DNA from: SIG603 sp963589785
GTDB lineage: Bacteria; Bacillota; Clostridia; Oscillospirales; Acutalibacteraceae
Direction of reading: 5' to 3'
Length of the DNA stretch: 64,000 nt
Assembly: GCA_963589785.1 (NCBI GenBank)
Contig: CAVAMJ010000002.1
Span: 124,001-188,000, forward strand
In this document: piece after piece, positions 36,115 through 45,338 of the stretch
How the letters are laid out: the number at the start of each line of letters is the position of its first letter
Position numbering within the stretch: position 1 is the stretch's first letter
Notes under the pieces: model-generated
Told to the model about the DNA's origin: nothing
Database searches by the model: none
What the model saw: the letters and a program-made list of their open reading frames with translations, nothing else
Position numbers and translations under genes: made by a program

Positions 36115-37722
36115 TTACTTCTCCATGTTCTCAACAGCTGCCTTGATGAAGCCGTGGAAAAGCGGATGATACTTATTCGGTCTTGACTTGAACTCAGGAT
36201 GATACTGAACTCCTACAAAGAAGTCATTCTCTGCAATCTCGACTGTCTCGACAAGTCTGTCGTCAGGTGATGTACCGCTGATAACAAGTCCTGCATCGGT
36301 AAATCTCTCACGATAGTCGTTATTGAACTCGTATCTATGACGGTGACGCTCGGAAATGAGGTTACTTCCGTAGCACTTCTCCATCATTGTGCCTTCCTTG
36401 ATCTTGCAAGGATATGCGCCGAGTCTCAATGTACCGCCCATGTTGATACCGGTGTACTGGTCAGGCATGAAGTCGATAACCTTATTGAGTCCGAACTCGT
36501 CAAACTCACCTGAGTTAGCGTCCTTAATTCCGCAAACATTTCTTGCGAACTCGATGCAAGCGATCTGCATGCCGAGGCAAATTCCGAAATAAGGAATATT
36601 GTTTGTTCTTGCATACTTACAAGCGAGAATCATACCCTCGATACCACGGTTTCCGAATCCGCCCGGGATGATGATACCGTTAAGGCCCTTAAGCTGCTGA
36701 TCGATATTATCTTCTGTGAGGAACTCTGAATCAATCCAGTTGATGTCAACATTAGCGCCGAGGTAGTAACCTGCGTGGCGCATTGCCTCTGCAACGGAGA
36801 GATAAGCATCGTGAAGCTTAACATACTTTCCGACTAAGCCGATTCTTACGTTCTTATTTCTCGACTTAATCTTATCGATCATGTCGTACCAATCGTGAAG
36901 GTCGGGAGTTCTCTCAGGGAGATTTAACTCACGGCAGACGATGTCGGAGAAATGGCTCTTCTCGAGCATAATCGGTGCCTCATAAAGAACAGGAATTGTC
37001 TTGTTCTCGATGACGCAGTCACGCTTAACATTGCAGAAAAGTGCAATCTTATTGAAGATGCTCTCGTCCTCAATAGGCTCATCGGAACGAAGAACGAGGA
37101 TATTCGGGTTAATTCCGAGTGCCTGAAGCTCCTTAACGGAGTGCTGAGTAGGCTTGGACTTGTGCTCCTTAGAAGCTGCAAGATACGGTACGAGTGTGAC
37201 GTGGATGAAGAGTGAGTTCTCTCTTCCGACCTCGAGGGAAACCTGACGGATAGCCTCAAGGAACGGCTGTGACTCGATGTCGCCGACAGTACCGCCGATT
37301 TCGGTGATGATTATGTCTGCGTTATTCTTGGAACCGACGCTGTAGATAAAATTCTTGATTTCATCTGTGATGTGAGGAATGATCTGAACGGTGCTTCCGA
37401 GGTACTCGCCCTTTCTCTCCTTGTTAAGAACATTCCAGTAAACCTTACCTGTTGTGAGGTTTGAGAACTTATTGAGGTCCTCATCTATGAATCTCTCATA
37501 GTGACCGAGGTCGAGGTCTGTCTCAGCACCGTCCTCAGTTACGTAAACCTCGCCGTGCTGATACGGGCTCATTGTACCCGGGTCAACGTTGATGTATGGA
37601 TCAAGCTTCTGTGAAGCGACTCTGAATCCGCGAGCCTTGAGAAGTCTACCGAGTGAAGCGGCTGTAATACCTTTACCGAGGCCTGACACAACACCGCCGG
37701 TAACAAAAATGTACTTAGTCAA
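36115..37722 (-). CDS. pyrG: CTP synthase (TTG start)
   Basis: 535 residues. Makes CTP from UTP, ATP and glutamine. The synthetase domain starts MTKYIFVTGGVVSGLGKG, when TTG at 37722 is taken as start with AGGTG six bases upstream; this is the normal N-terminus. An upstream GTG (37731) is less likely. Conserved SQKLDPYINVDPGTMSPYQH and DLDLGHYERF follow. The C-terminal glutaminase has the catalytic Cys in PYFGICLGMQIA and the His and Glu in GVQYHPEFKS. The gene lies behind carA and carB-dapF, with its own promoter and a hairpin in the leader. Confidence 0.97.
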   Translation of the reverse strand: MTKYIFVTGGVVSGLGKGITAASLGRLLKARGFRVASQKLDPYINVDPGTMSPYQHGEVYVTEDGAETDLDLGHYERFIDEDLNKFSNLTTGKVYWNVLNKERKGEYLGSTVQIIPHITDEIKNFIYSVGSKNNADIIITEIGGTVGDIESQPFLEAIRQVSLEVGRENSLFIHVTLVPYLAASKEHKSKPTQHSVKELQALGINPNILVLRSDEPIEDESIFNKIALFCNVKRDCVIENKTIPVLYEAPIMLEKSHFSDIVCRELNLPERTPDLHDWYDMIDKIKSRNKNVRIGLVGKYVKLHDAYLSVAEAMRHAGYYLGANVDINWIDSEFLTEDNIDQQLKGLNGIIIPGGFGNRGIEGMILACKYARTNNIPYFGICLGMQIACIEFARNVCGIKDANSGEFDEFGLNKVIDFMPDQYTGINMGGTLRLGAYPCKIKEGTMMEKCYGSNLISERHRHRYEFNNDYRERFTDAGLVISGTSPDDRLVETVEIAENDFFVGVQYHPEFKSRPNKYHPLFHGFIKAAVENMEK

Positions 37723-37780
37723 TAATATCACCTATCCTTTTCTGACTTGTTTTTATTTGAAATTACGATTAGATATTCAT

Positions 37781-37836
37781 AAAAAGGGGGCTGGAAACGA
37801 ACGCCCTGTCAAAAGAGAGTTCTGCTTCCAACCCTT
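37781..37836 (-). terminator. Terminator or attenuator between dapF domain end and pyrG
   Basis: Minus strand GGGTTGGAAGC pairs with GTTTCCAGCCC region (11 bp with G-T pairs), then CC and TTTTT. It lies downstream of the pyrG promoter, so it may act on pyrG transcripts as well as ending the car transcript. Confidence 0.75.
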
Positions 37837-37863
37837 TTGTTGGCGTAATCAAAAACAAGCTTG

Positions 37864-37892
37864 ATTATATCATACTTCAACTACACCGTCAA
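37864..37892 (-). promoter_or_regulatory. pyrG promoter inside the 3' end of carB-dapF
   Basis: Minus strand TTGACG (37892-37887), 17-base spacer, TATAAT (37869-37864). The -35 box is within the last dapF codons. Confidence 0.8.
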
Positions 37893-40800
37893 ATACTTTT
37901 TCTGCTGTTCCGGTCATAAGAACCTTTTCGTCTGTGTAATTGAGAACAAGGTCACCGCCAAGGAGCTTAACCTTGATGTCTGTTCCCTTTTCACAGTAGC
38001 CGTTGAGGCAAGCTGCGACAGCTGAAGCGCAAGCGCCTGTTCCGCAAGCCATTGTCTCGCCGGAGCCTCTCTCCCATACTCTCATCTTGAGGGTGTGCTC
38101 ATCGATAACCTCGATGAACTCTGTATTAACTCCCTCCGGGAAGATTGGGTTGTGCTCAAATCTCGGGCCGATATCCTCGAGATCAAGCTTATCAATCGAA
38201 CGAGTGAACACAACTGCGTGCGGGTTACCCATAGATACGCAAGTGATGTTGTAAATCTGGTCGCCGATTGTAACAGGCTGATTGACGACAGGCTCGCCCT
38301 TGAAGGTTGTCGGCACAAGCTCAGGATCGAGAATTGCCTTGCCCATATCAACAACAACCTTATATACCTCGTTGTTCTTTGTTATGATGCGGCACTCCTT
38401 GATTCCGGAAAGAGTCTCAATATGGAGAACCTTCTTGCGGCAGATGTTGTTGTCGTAGATATATTTAGCTACGCAGCGAATACCGTTGCCGCACATTTTT
38501 CCCTCAGAACCGTCAAGGTTGAACATACGCATCTTAGCGTCTGCAATCTCAGACGGGCAAATGAGGATGACGCCGTCGCCGCCTACACCCTTATGTCTGT
38601 CTGAAAGATAGATTGAAAGGAACTCAGGAGACGAAACCTGTGTTTCGAAGCAGTTGATGTAGATATAGTCGTTGCCGATACCGTGCATCTTTGTGAACTT
38701 GAGCTTCTGGCGCTCTGTCTTCATGTTGTTGATATCAACAATCTCTGTATTGAAGTTAGTATAACGGCTGAGCAAGCTGTCTGCGAGTGCGTTTGCAGTA
38801 TCCATTGAAGTAAGGCAAGGAATACCGAGCAAGCTTGCCTTGCGGCGCATCTTAACGGAGTCAAGTGCTGGGTCTCTTCCCTTTGAGGAAGTGGAGATAA
38901 CGTAATTTACCTTGCCGCTGTTGAGAAGTGAAAGTGCGTTGTTCGGGCCCTTATGAATCTTATCAACGATTTCAACCTGAAGACCTGCGATAAAGAGGTT
39001 GAGGGCTGTTCCTCTTGTAGCGTAAAGCTTGAAGCCAAGGCTTGCAAACTTCTTTGCGATTTCAACAACCTCACCCTTATCCTGATGTCTGACGGTGATG
39101 AATACACCGCCCTCCTTCTTCATCTCATTGCCTGCGGCAACAAGACCCTTATAGAGAGCCTCTTCCATGTTGTTGCCGATACCGAGAACCTCACCTGTGG
39201 ACTTCATCTCAGGTCCGAGCTGAGTATCAACGTCGGTAAGCTTTTCAAATGAGAATACAGGAACCTTAACCGCTGTGTAAGGTGATCTCTTATAAATGCC
39301 TGTTCCGTAACCTAAATCCTTAAGCTTGTAGCCAAGGCTTACCTTTGTAGCGAGGTCACACATAGGAACACCTGTAACCTTGCTGAGGTAAGGAACAGTA
39401 CGGGAAGCACGTGGGTTAACCTCGATAACATAGAGTGAACCGTCCATGAAGATATACTGGCAGTTCATAAGACCGATAGCACCGAGCTCCTTGCAGAGTT
39501 TCTCTGTTGTATCGATGATTGTAGCCGTCATATCGTCGTCGATATCCGTTGGAGGATATACGGCGATTGAGTCACCGGAATGGATACCCGTTCTCTCAAC
39601 ATGCTCCATAATACCCGGGATAAGGATGTTCTCGCCGTCGCAGATAGCGTCAACCTCAAGTTCCATACCGCTTAAGTACTTATCGATAAGAACAGGATTC
39701 TTCTGCTTGTGACGAAGAATGATAGCCATGTACTCCTTGATGTCATCGTCGTTGTGAGCGATGATCATGTTCTGACCGCCGAGAACGTAAGACGGACGCA
39801 TAAGTACAGGGTAAGTAAGCTTATTTGCGGCGTCAAGTGCTTCTTCTGTTGTGAAGATTGTGTAGCCTGCAGGTCTCTTAATGCCAAGCTTCTCGAGAAC
39901 AGCGTCGAAACGCTCTCTGTCCTCAGCGGCATCGATGCCGTCTGCTGATGTACCGATAATCTTAACACCGTTGTCTGCGAGTGTACGAGTAAGCTTGATA
40001 GCTGTCTGACCACCGAATGCTACGACAACTCCGACAGGCTTTTCGATGTCGATGATGTTCATGACGTCTTCTGCGCAGAGCGGCTCGAAGTAAAGTCTGT
40101 CACCTGTATCGAAGTCTGTGGAAACTGTCTCTGGGTTATTATTGATGATGATAACCTCATAGCCAAGCTGCTGGAGTGACATTACGCAGTGAACGGAAGC
40201 GTAGTCGAACTCGATGCCCTGTCCGATTCTGATAGGGCCTGAACCGAGAACAATAACTCTCGGCTTTTCGCTCTTGCCGATGAAGTCAAGTGCCTCATTT
40301 TCTCCGCCGGCCTCTGGGAGATCGTAAGTACCGTAGAAGTAAGGTGTGCCGGCTGCAAACTCTGCCGCACAGGTATCAACCATCTTGAAGGTCTCTTCAA
40401 TCTTATATTCAACCGGGTGACCGCTGATACGAATCATGGAAGCGGTTGTGAAGCCAAGCTTCTTACCTCTTACATACTGCTCGTATGTGATTTCGCAGTC
40501 CTTAATTTCCTCCTCGTAGTCGAGAAGCTTTTCTATCTTAGAGAGGAACCAGAGGTCAATCTTAGTTAAATCGTGAACTGCCTCCTTTGTGACTCCTCTT
40601 CTCATGAGCTCTGTGATAGCGAAAAGTCTCTGGTCGGTTGCGTCCTTGAGGATTTTCCAGAGAACCTCATCGGACTCATCCTTGAACTTATAAAGCTCGA
40701 GTGTATCAAGAGAGATTTCTGCGCCTCTAACAGCCTTCATAAGTGCCATTTCGAAGGTATCGGCGATAGACATAACCTCGCCTGTAGCCTTCATCTGTGT

Positions 40801-41919
40801 GCCGAGATTTCTCTTAGCATAAACGAACTTATCGAAAGGCCACTTCGGGAACTTAACAGCAACGTAGTCGAGTGTAGGCTCGAATGCGGCATAAGTCTTT
40901 CCTGTAACGGCATTGACAATCTCATCGAGAGTGTAGCCGATAGCAATCTTAGCGGCAACCTTAGCAATCGGATAACCTGTAGCCTTAGAAGCAAGAGCAG
41001 AAGAACGGGAAACTCTTGGGTTAACCTCGATAACTGCGTACTCGAATGAATCCGGGTTGAGCGCAAACTGACAGTTACATCCGCCCTCGACACCGAGAGT
41101 CTCGATGATCTTGATTGCTGCTGAGCGAAGCATCTGGTATTCCTTGTCGGCGAGAGTTACCGCAGGAGCGATAACGATAGAGTCGCCTGTGTGAACACCG
41201 ACAGGGTCAAAGTTTTCCATTGAGCAGACTGTGATAACGTTGTGAGCGGAGTCTCTGATGACCTCGAACTCGATTTCCTTCCAGCCCGCGATGCTCTTCT
41301 CGATGAGGATCTGAGTGATAGGTGAAAGAGAAAGTCCGTTAGCTGCTCTCTCTGTAAGCTCTGCCTCATTCTCGCAGATACCACCGCCGGATCCGCCGAG
41401 TGTGAATGCCGGACGAACGATAACCGGGTATGTGATCTCCTCTGCGTACTCGAGAGCGTCCTTAACTGTTGTGACAACCTTGGAAGGAACAACAGGCTGA
41501 TCGATGGATAAAAGCATATCCTTGAACATCTGTCTGTCCTCTGCCTTATCGATTGTCTCAGGAGAAGCACCTAAAAGTGTGACTCCGTGCTCCTCGAGGA
41601 AGCCCTCCTTAGCAAGCTGCATTGAAAGGGTAAGACCTGTCTGACCGCCGAAACCTGAGAGAATTGAGTCGGGCTTTTCCTTCTCGATAATTCTCTTAAC
41701 TGTTGTGAGGTTGAGCGGCTCTATATAAATTCTGTCAGCCATGGCCTTATCGGTCATGATTGTAGCAGGGTTGGAGTTTACAAGAACAATCTCGATGCCG
41801 TCCTCTTTGAGCGCACGGCAAGCCTGTGTTCCGGCGTAGTCAAACTCTGCAGCCTGACCGATAACAATAGGACCGGAACCGATAACAAGTACCTTTTTTA
41901 TGTTTTTATTAAGCGGCAT
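37870..41919 (-). CDS. carB-dapF: Fused carbamoyl-phosphate synthase large subunit and diaminopimelate epimerase
   Basis: 1349 codons in one frame. Residues 1-1066 are a full CarB: two ATP-grasp halves with VLVIGSGPIVIGQAAEFDYA and VIVLGSGPIRIGQGIEFDYA, and a C-terminal regulatory domain. From 1067 a complete DapF follows without a stop: KFTKMHGIGNDYIYINCF, first catalytic Cys C1143 in GKMCGNGIRC, second C1292 in ETMACGTGACAS. The joint reads NTEIVDINNMKTERQKLKF; the ATG at 38724-38722 has no ribosome-binding site upstream. CarB makes carbamoyl phosphate for pyrimidines and arginine; DapF makes meso-diaminopimelate for peptidoglycan and lysine. Both active sites look intact. carA is 17 bases upstream. 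Confidence 0.93.
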   Translation of the reverse strand: MPLNKNIKKVLVIGSGPIVIGQAAEFDYAGTQACRALKEDGIEIVLVNSNPATIMTDKAMADRIYIEPLNLTTVKRIIEKEKPDSILSGFGGQTGLTLSMQLAKEGFLEEHGVTLLGASPETIDKAEDRQMFKDMLLSIDQPVVPSKVVTTVKDALEYAEEITYPVIVRPAFTLGGSGGGICENEAELTERAANGLSLSPITQILIEKSIAGWKEIEFEVIRDSAHNVITVCSMENFDPVGVHTGDSIVIAPAVTLADKEYQMLRSAAIKIIETLGVEGGCNCQFALNPDSFEYAVIEVNPRVSRSSALASKATGYPIAKVAAKIAIGYTLDEIVNAVTGKTYAAFEPTLDYVAVKFPKWPFDKFVYAKRNLGTQMKATGEVMSIADTFEMALMKAVRGAEISLDTLELYKFKDESDEVLWKILKDATDQRLFAITELMRRGVTKEAVHDLTKIDLWFLSKIEKLLDYEEEIKDCEITYEQYVRGKKLGFTTASMIRISGHPVEYKIEETFKMVDTCAAEFAAGTPYFYGTYDLPEAGGENEALDFIGKSEKPRVIVLGSGPIRIGQGIEFDYASVHCVMSLQQLGYEVIIINNNPETVSTDFDTGDRLYFEPLCAEDVMNIIDIEKPVGVVVAFGGQTAIKLTRTLADNGVKIIGTSADGIDAAEDRERFDAVLEKLGIKRPAGYTIFTTEEALDAANKLTYPVLMRPSYVLGGQNMIIAHNDDDIKEYMAIILRHKQKNPVLIDKYLSGMELEVDAICDGENILIPGIMEHVERTGIHSGDSIAVYPPTDIDDDMTATIIDTTEKLCKELGAIGLMNCQYIFMDGSLYVIEVNPRASRTVPYLSKVTGVPMCDLATKVSLGYKLKDLGYGTGIYKRSPYTAVKVPVFSFEKLTDVDTQLGPEMKSTGEVLGIGNNMEEALYKGLVAAGNEMKKEGGVFITVRHQDKGEVVEIAKKFASLGFKLYATRGTALNLFIAGLQVEIVDKIHKGPNNALSLLNSGKVNYVISTSSKGRDPALDSVKMRRKASLLGIPCLTSMDTANALADSLLSRYTNFNTEIVDINNMKTERQKLKFTKMHGIGNDYIYINCFETQVSSPEFLSIYLSDRHKGVGGDGVILICPSEIADAKMRMFNLDGSEGKMCGNGIRCVAKYIYDNNICRKKVLHIETLSGIKECRIITKNNEVYKVVVDMGKAILDPELVPTTFKGEPVVNQPVTIGDQIYNITCVSMGNPHAVVFTRSIDKLDLEDIGPRFEHNPIFPEGVNTEFIEVIDEHTLKMRVWERGSGETMACGTGACASAVAACLNGYCEKGTDIKVKLLGGDLVLNYTDEKVLMTGTAEKVFDGVVEV

Positions 41920-41936
41920 AATTTCTTCCTTTCTCC

Positions 41937-43004
41937 TTATTTATTGTCCATCATCTTGAAGAACTCGTCAAAGAGTACCTCGGCGTCCTTAGGGCCGCCG
42001 CAAGCCTCCGGGTGGAACTGAACTGTATAAACGGGGTGATTTAAGTATCTTACGCCCTCGTTAGTTCCGTCGTTGACATTAATAAAAAGCTCCTTAGCGA
42101 TTTTCGGGTCGATAGACTCGGAGACAACCGCATAGCCGTGGTTCTGGCTGGAGATATAAACTCTGCCTGTCTCGAGGTTCTTGACGGGCTGGTTTGCTCC
42201 TCTGTGACCGTACTTTAATTTCTCTGTGGAAAAACCGTTTGCAAGAGCTGTCAGCTGGTGACCGAGGCAAATGCCGAATGTCGGAATATCAAGTGCTAAA
42301 ATCTCCTTGAGGTTCTCGATGACCTCTTTGTTCTCGGATGGATCTCCGGGGCCGTTTGAAAGCATGATTCCGTCGACGTCAAGCGCCTTAATCTGTCCCG
42401 CTGTTGTGTTATGCGGACAAACGATAACATTCGCTCCTCTTTTTACGAGCTCACGGGAGATGTTCTCCTTGAGGCCGAAATCGAGAAGTGCAACTCTGTA
42501 TTTTCCGTCAGAACCGTTTGTGTACATATCCTTTGTAGAAACGCTCTTGACGGCATCTTTAACGGTATAGGCTTTTATTTTGTCAAAATCTGCATGAGAA
42601 GGATCGGTAACAATTGCACCGTTCATGACACCTGCTTCTCTTATGGTCTTTGTGAGAGAACGTGTGTCAATTCCGCAAAGACCGACTATCTTTCTTTCCT
42701 TTAAAAAAGTGTCAAGATCACCCTCGCATCTAAAATTCGAAGGATCTTGACACCATTCTTTAACTATATAACCGGCAGGTCCGATAACATTGCCTTCAAA
42801 ATCGGCAGGGATTACACCATAGTTGCCGATTAATGGGAATGTCTGTGTTACGATCTGTCCAAAGTAGCTCTTGTCTGTGAGGGTCTCAAGATAACCTGTC
42901 ATACCTGTTGTAAAAACAACCTCGGCGACAACTTCTCCCTCGTAGCCAAAGGACTGACCTTCAAAAACTTTTCCGTTTTCAAGTACCAGATAAGCTTTAC
43001 TCAT
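41937..43004 (-). CDS. carA: Carbamoyl-phosphate synthase small subunit
   Basis: 355 residues from the ATG chosen. Glutamine amidotransferase subunit passing ammonia to CarB. Starts MSKAYLVLENGKVFEGQSFG; class I glutaminase with Cys in FGICLGHQLTALA and the His/Glu in TVQFHPEACGG. A GTG at 43055 would add 17 residues absent from the family, so the ATG is preferred, although its ribosome-binding site is weak. A near-consensus promoter lies upstream with a short leader; no PyrR-type attenuator is visible. Confidence 0.95.
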   Translation of the reverse strand: MSKAYLVLENGKVFEGQSFGYEGEVVAEVVFTTGMTGYLETLTDKSYFGQIVTQTFPLIGNYGVIPADFEGNVIGPAGYIVKEWCQDPSNFRCEGDLDTFLKERKIVGLCGIDTRSLTKTIREAGVMNGAIVTDPSHADFDKIKAYTVKDAVKSVSTKDMYTNGSDGKYRVALLDFGLKENISRELVKRGANVIVCPHNTTAGQIKALDVDGIMLSNGPGDPSENKEVIENLKEILALDIPTFGICLGHQLTALANGFSTEKLKYGHRGANQPVKNLETGRVYISSQNHGYAVVSESIDPKIAKELFINVNDGTNEGVRYLNHPVYTVQFHPEACGGPKDAEVLFDEFFKMMDNK

Positions 43005-43073
43005 ATCAGTTCTATACCTCTTCTCTTCAAAGTTATAATCCGTAAAATTGCACACTAACAGACTATTTTTGAA

Positions 43074-43102
43074 ATTATATCAAATCCGCTTTTTTTCGTC
43101 AA
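43074..43102 (-). promoter_or_regulatory. car operon promoter
   Basis: Minus strand TTGACG (43102-43097), 17-base spacer, TATAAT (43079-43074). Confidence 0.8.
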
Positions 43103-43144
43103 GGGTATTAATCTATAAATGTTTATAAAATCGATAAAATGTAT

Positions 43145-43182
43145 AAAAATACCCCTGATGAGGTATTTGCTCATCGGGGGTA
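43145..43182 (-). terminator. Terminator of the GS-like/ANTAR operon
   Basis: Minus strand TACCCCCGATGAG pairs with CTCATCAGGGGTA, followed by TTTTTA. Confidence 0.9.
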
Positions 43183-43188
43183 CTATAT

Positions 43189-43782
43189 TTAGAGTTCGGG
43201 ACTATAATTACTGATAATCTCTTCGGCAACGCTAAGCTTAGTTGTTCTATTGTCCATTGCCTGTTTCTCTATGTATCTGTGCGCCTGGGTTTCATTCATA
43301 CGCAGATATTCTACCAAAAGACATTTCGCCTGACAGACTATTCGAAGCTCGTCAAGCCTTGTCTTTAATTTATCCGACTCTTTCCTGTATCTTTCAAGAC
43401 GCGACGCATTCGCCACCACAAGCCTTGTTACTTGATGGAACAAATGGCGGTCAACCGGTCTCGCCACCGTGAAGATACCGTAATTTTCAATCTTTGAACT
43501 GACATTATCAAACAGCTGGGATTTCACCAGCATAATTACCGAAGCGGAGTACTTCTCGGTTATTGTAATTGCCAAATCGTGACCGAATTCATCGCTAAGC
43601 GGTGCGTTTATGATGACGAGATCGTAGTCATATCGCATGAGCATACGCCTTGCCTCAGAGCCGCTGAAAGCCGATGAAACAGCAGAAAAAGCAGATTTAT
43701 CCAGCATATCGGAAATCGCAGACACGCCCTTTTCTGTTCCCGTGACTATAAGAACGTTAAGTGTACTTTTAATACTTGGCAT
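43189..43782 (-). CDS. ANTAR-domain antiterminator with degenerate receiver
   Basis: 197 residues. Residues about 10-120 have the receiver fold, but the acidic pair is missing (VLIVTGTEKG) and the phospho-acceptor Asp position is Asn (DLVIINAPL), so phosphorylation control is unlikely. A coiled-coil follows (about 122-145), then the ANTAR RNA-binding domain LDELRIVCQAKCLLVEYLRM..AHRYIEKQAMDNRTTKLSVAEEII. ANTAR proteins bind paired hairpins in nascent RNA and prevent termination. It is co-transcribed with the GS-like gene 27 bases upstream and lies near type III glutamine synthetase, suggesting nitrogen control. No obvious two-hairpin target was seen in this window. Confidence 0.88.
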   Translation of the reverse strand: MPSIKSTLNVLIVTGTEKGVSAISDMLDKSAFSAVSSAFSGSEARRMLMRYDYDLVIINAPLSDEFGHDLAITITEKYSASVIMLVKSQLFDNVSSKIENYGIFTVARPVDRHLFHQVTRLVVANASRLERYRKESDKLKTRLDELRIVCQAKCLLVEYLRMNETQAHRYIEKQAMDNRTTKLSVAEEIISNYSPEL

Positions 43783-43809
43783 ATTGTTTCATTTCCTTTT
43801 TACTGAATT

Positions 43810-44961
43810 TTACCTACCCGCAACGGTGTTAAGAAGCTCCTGAGGAATAACCGACTTGACAAATTCCGAATCACGGCAAATAAGCTTTGCTTCGCCAAGT
43901 GAGCCGGGAAGTGAAGTCTCTCTTACCTCACGCAAAGTGAGATAATCAAGGACTCCCTCCATGCCTGCCGAAATGAGCAGTGCATATGCAAGATAAGGAT
44001 TAGCTGAGGAATCGGGCGAGATAATCTCGACAGTTCCCTCTTCCTTGTTGATATTAAGGATATTTCTTCCGGACTTATTCTTCCATGTTACGGTATCGGG
44101 GATGTCACTGTCACCTAAGCGGTCATATGACTCCTCTCTCGAGTTAAGCACGGCGGTGATTTCCGCACAGCGGCGAATGAGTCCGGCAAGGAACGACTCC
44201 GTGCACGGCGAACCTTTGTATCTCGGGGCGAACTTAATTTTGAATGAGTTTCCGCATTCATCGGAAAGCGGCTTCGGTCTGAATGAAGCGTGAAGTCCGC
44301 TTCTGTCAGCCATATTTTTGACAACGGAGCGGTAAGCAATTACATTGTCTGCCGCACTCATGGGACTGCTCTCGATAAAGACGACCTCGTTTTGACCTGG
44401 GCCCGCATTGTGGTGAGAAAGAATAGGAGTAATTCCCATGTCCTCTAAAGTGAGGCAAATATCACGTCTCACGTCCTCGCCCTTGTCGTTCGGTGCCTCG
44501 TCCATGTAGCCCGCACGGTCAAAGGGAATTTCTGTCGGGTTGCCCTCCTCGTCGTTCTTGAAAAGATAGAACTCGATTTCGTTTCTGATCTTGATGCGCA
44601 TATCGTTCTCGATAGCCTTTTTGCTCACTTCACGGAGAATATTTCTCGTGTCGCACTCGAACGGTGTACCGTCAGCCTTGACTATATCGCAGAAGAAACG
44701 AATAACGCTTCCGTGAGAAGGTCTCCACGGCAAGGTGCACATGGTGTCGATGTCGGGCTTGATGTAAACCTCGCCAGAATGACCGAAGCCCTCTATGAAC
44801 TTCGCCTTGACGGGAACACCCGTGGAAAAAGCCTGATCCAAAAGCGGCGGCTGAATAGAAATGATTTTAAGCTTGCCCCTTACGTCACAGAAAGCGAGCT
44901 TGATAAACTTGACGTCGTTTTCCTCTATAAAGGACATAACATCGTTTATGGTATATTTCAT
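43810..44961 (-). CDS. Glutamine-synthetase-like protein with missing catalytic residues
   Basis: 383 residues, shorter than GSI (about 440-470). N-terminal beta-grasp FIKLAFCDVRGKLKII and catalytic-domain pieces IRNEIEFYLF, AGPGQNEVVF, ASFRPKPLSDECG and SPDSSANPYLAYA show homology. But HHE is HHN, the GMHVHQS metal/glutamate loop is replaced by NSFKIKF, NRS is NKS, and the EFR after the flap is EII. Several metal, ATP and glutamate ligands are thus absent. It may be a regulatory pseudoenzyme or use another substrate. A ribosome-binding site GAGG lies upstream, with a good divergent promoter. It is co-transcribed with the ANTAR regulator. Confidence 0.85.
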   Translation of the reverse strand: MKYTINDVMSFIEENDVKFIKLAFCDVRGKLKIISIQPPLLDQAFSTGVPVKAKFIEGFGHSGEVYIKPDIDTMCTLPWRPSHGSVIRFFCDIVKADGTPFECDTRNILREVSKKAIENDMRIKIRNEIEFYLFKNDEEGNPTEIPFDRAGYMDEAPNDKGEDVRRDICLTLEDMGITPILSHHNAGPGQNEVVFIESSPMSAADNVIAYRSVVKNMADRSGLHASFRPKPLSDECGNSFKIKFAPRYKGSPCTESFLAGLIRRCAEITAVLNSREESYDRLGDSDIPDTVTWKNKSGRNILNINKEEGTVEIISPDSSANPYLAYALLISAGMEGVLDYLTLREVRETSLPGSLGEAKLICRDSEFVKSVIPQELLNTVAGR

Positions 44962-45035
44962 CTTGATTACCTCATTGGTATTAATTTGAGCGTATTGATA
45001 TACTTTGCTATTATAAATTAAAATAAAGCACTTAG

Positions 45036-45065
45036 ATTATAAAATAAATCTAATCAGACTGTCAA
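45036..45065 (-). promoter_or_regulatory. Promoter of the GS-like/ANTAR operon
   Basis: Minus strand TTGACA (45065-45060), 18-base spacer, TATAAT (45041-45036). Confidence 0.75.
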
Positions 45066-45260
45066 TTTTTACGAAAAAAACAGGATTACAGCACATTTCG
45101 GTTAAACTCGAATTTATTTTTTCTTGTATCGAAGCACAACAAGCCTTTTTGTGCTTTAGTTCATAGTTCACAGAATTGCAGTTTAACTTGAATGCTTTTG
45201 GTGATTATTCCCACTAAACCGAAGTTCAAACCACGGCACAAATACTTTAGATAAATTTTA
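45066..45260. other. Divergent intergenic region between GS-like gene and glnN
   Basis: Part of the 377-base gap 44962-45338. It holds an AAGCACAA..TTGTGCTT hairpin at 45132-45156 and related GGTTAAACT/AGTTTAACT motifs near 45100 and 45180, which could be regulator sites. No gene is seen. Confidence 0.4.
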
Positions 45261-45289
45261 TTGACTTGAGGCTACTTTACCTATAAAAT
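45261..45289 (+). promoter_or_regulatory. Promoter of glnN
   Basis: TTGACT (45261-45266), 17-base spacer, TAAAAT (45284-45289). The predicted leader is only about 45 bases. Confidence 0.75.
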
Positions 45290-45338
45290 ATCTTGTAGCA
45301 CAAATACAAACCACTCTTATCTAAATTTGGAGGAAATC

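Noticed and set aside
43005..43066. PyrR-type attenuator before carA
   Set aside because: The leader is about 60 bases and has no anti-terminator/terminator pair.
45290..45338. ANTAR two-hairpin target in the glnN leader
   Set aside because: The predicted leader is too short and no pair of hexaloop hairpins followed by a terminator is visible.
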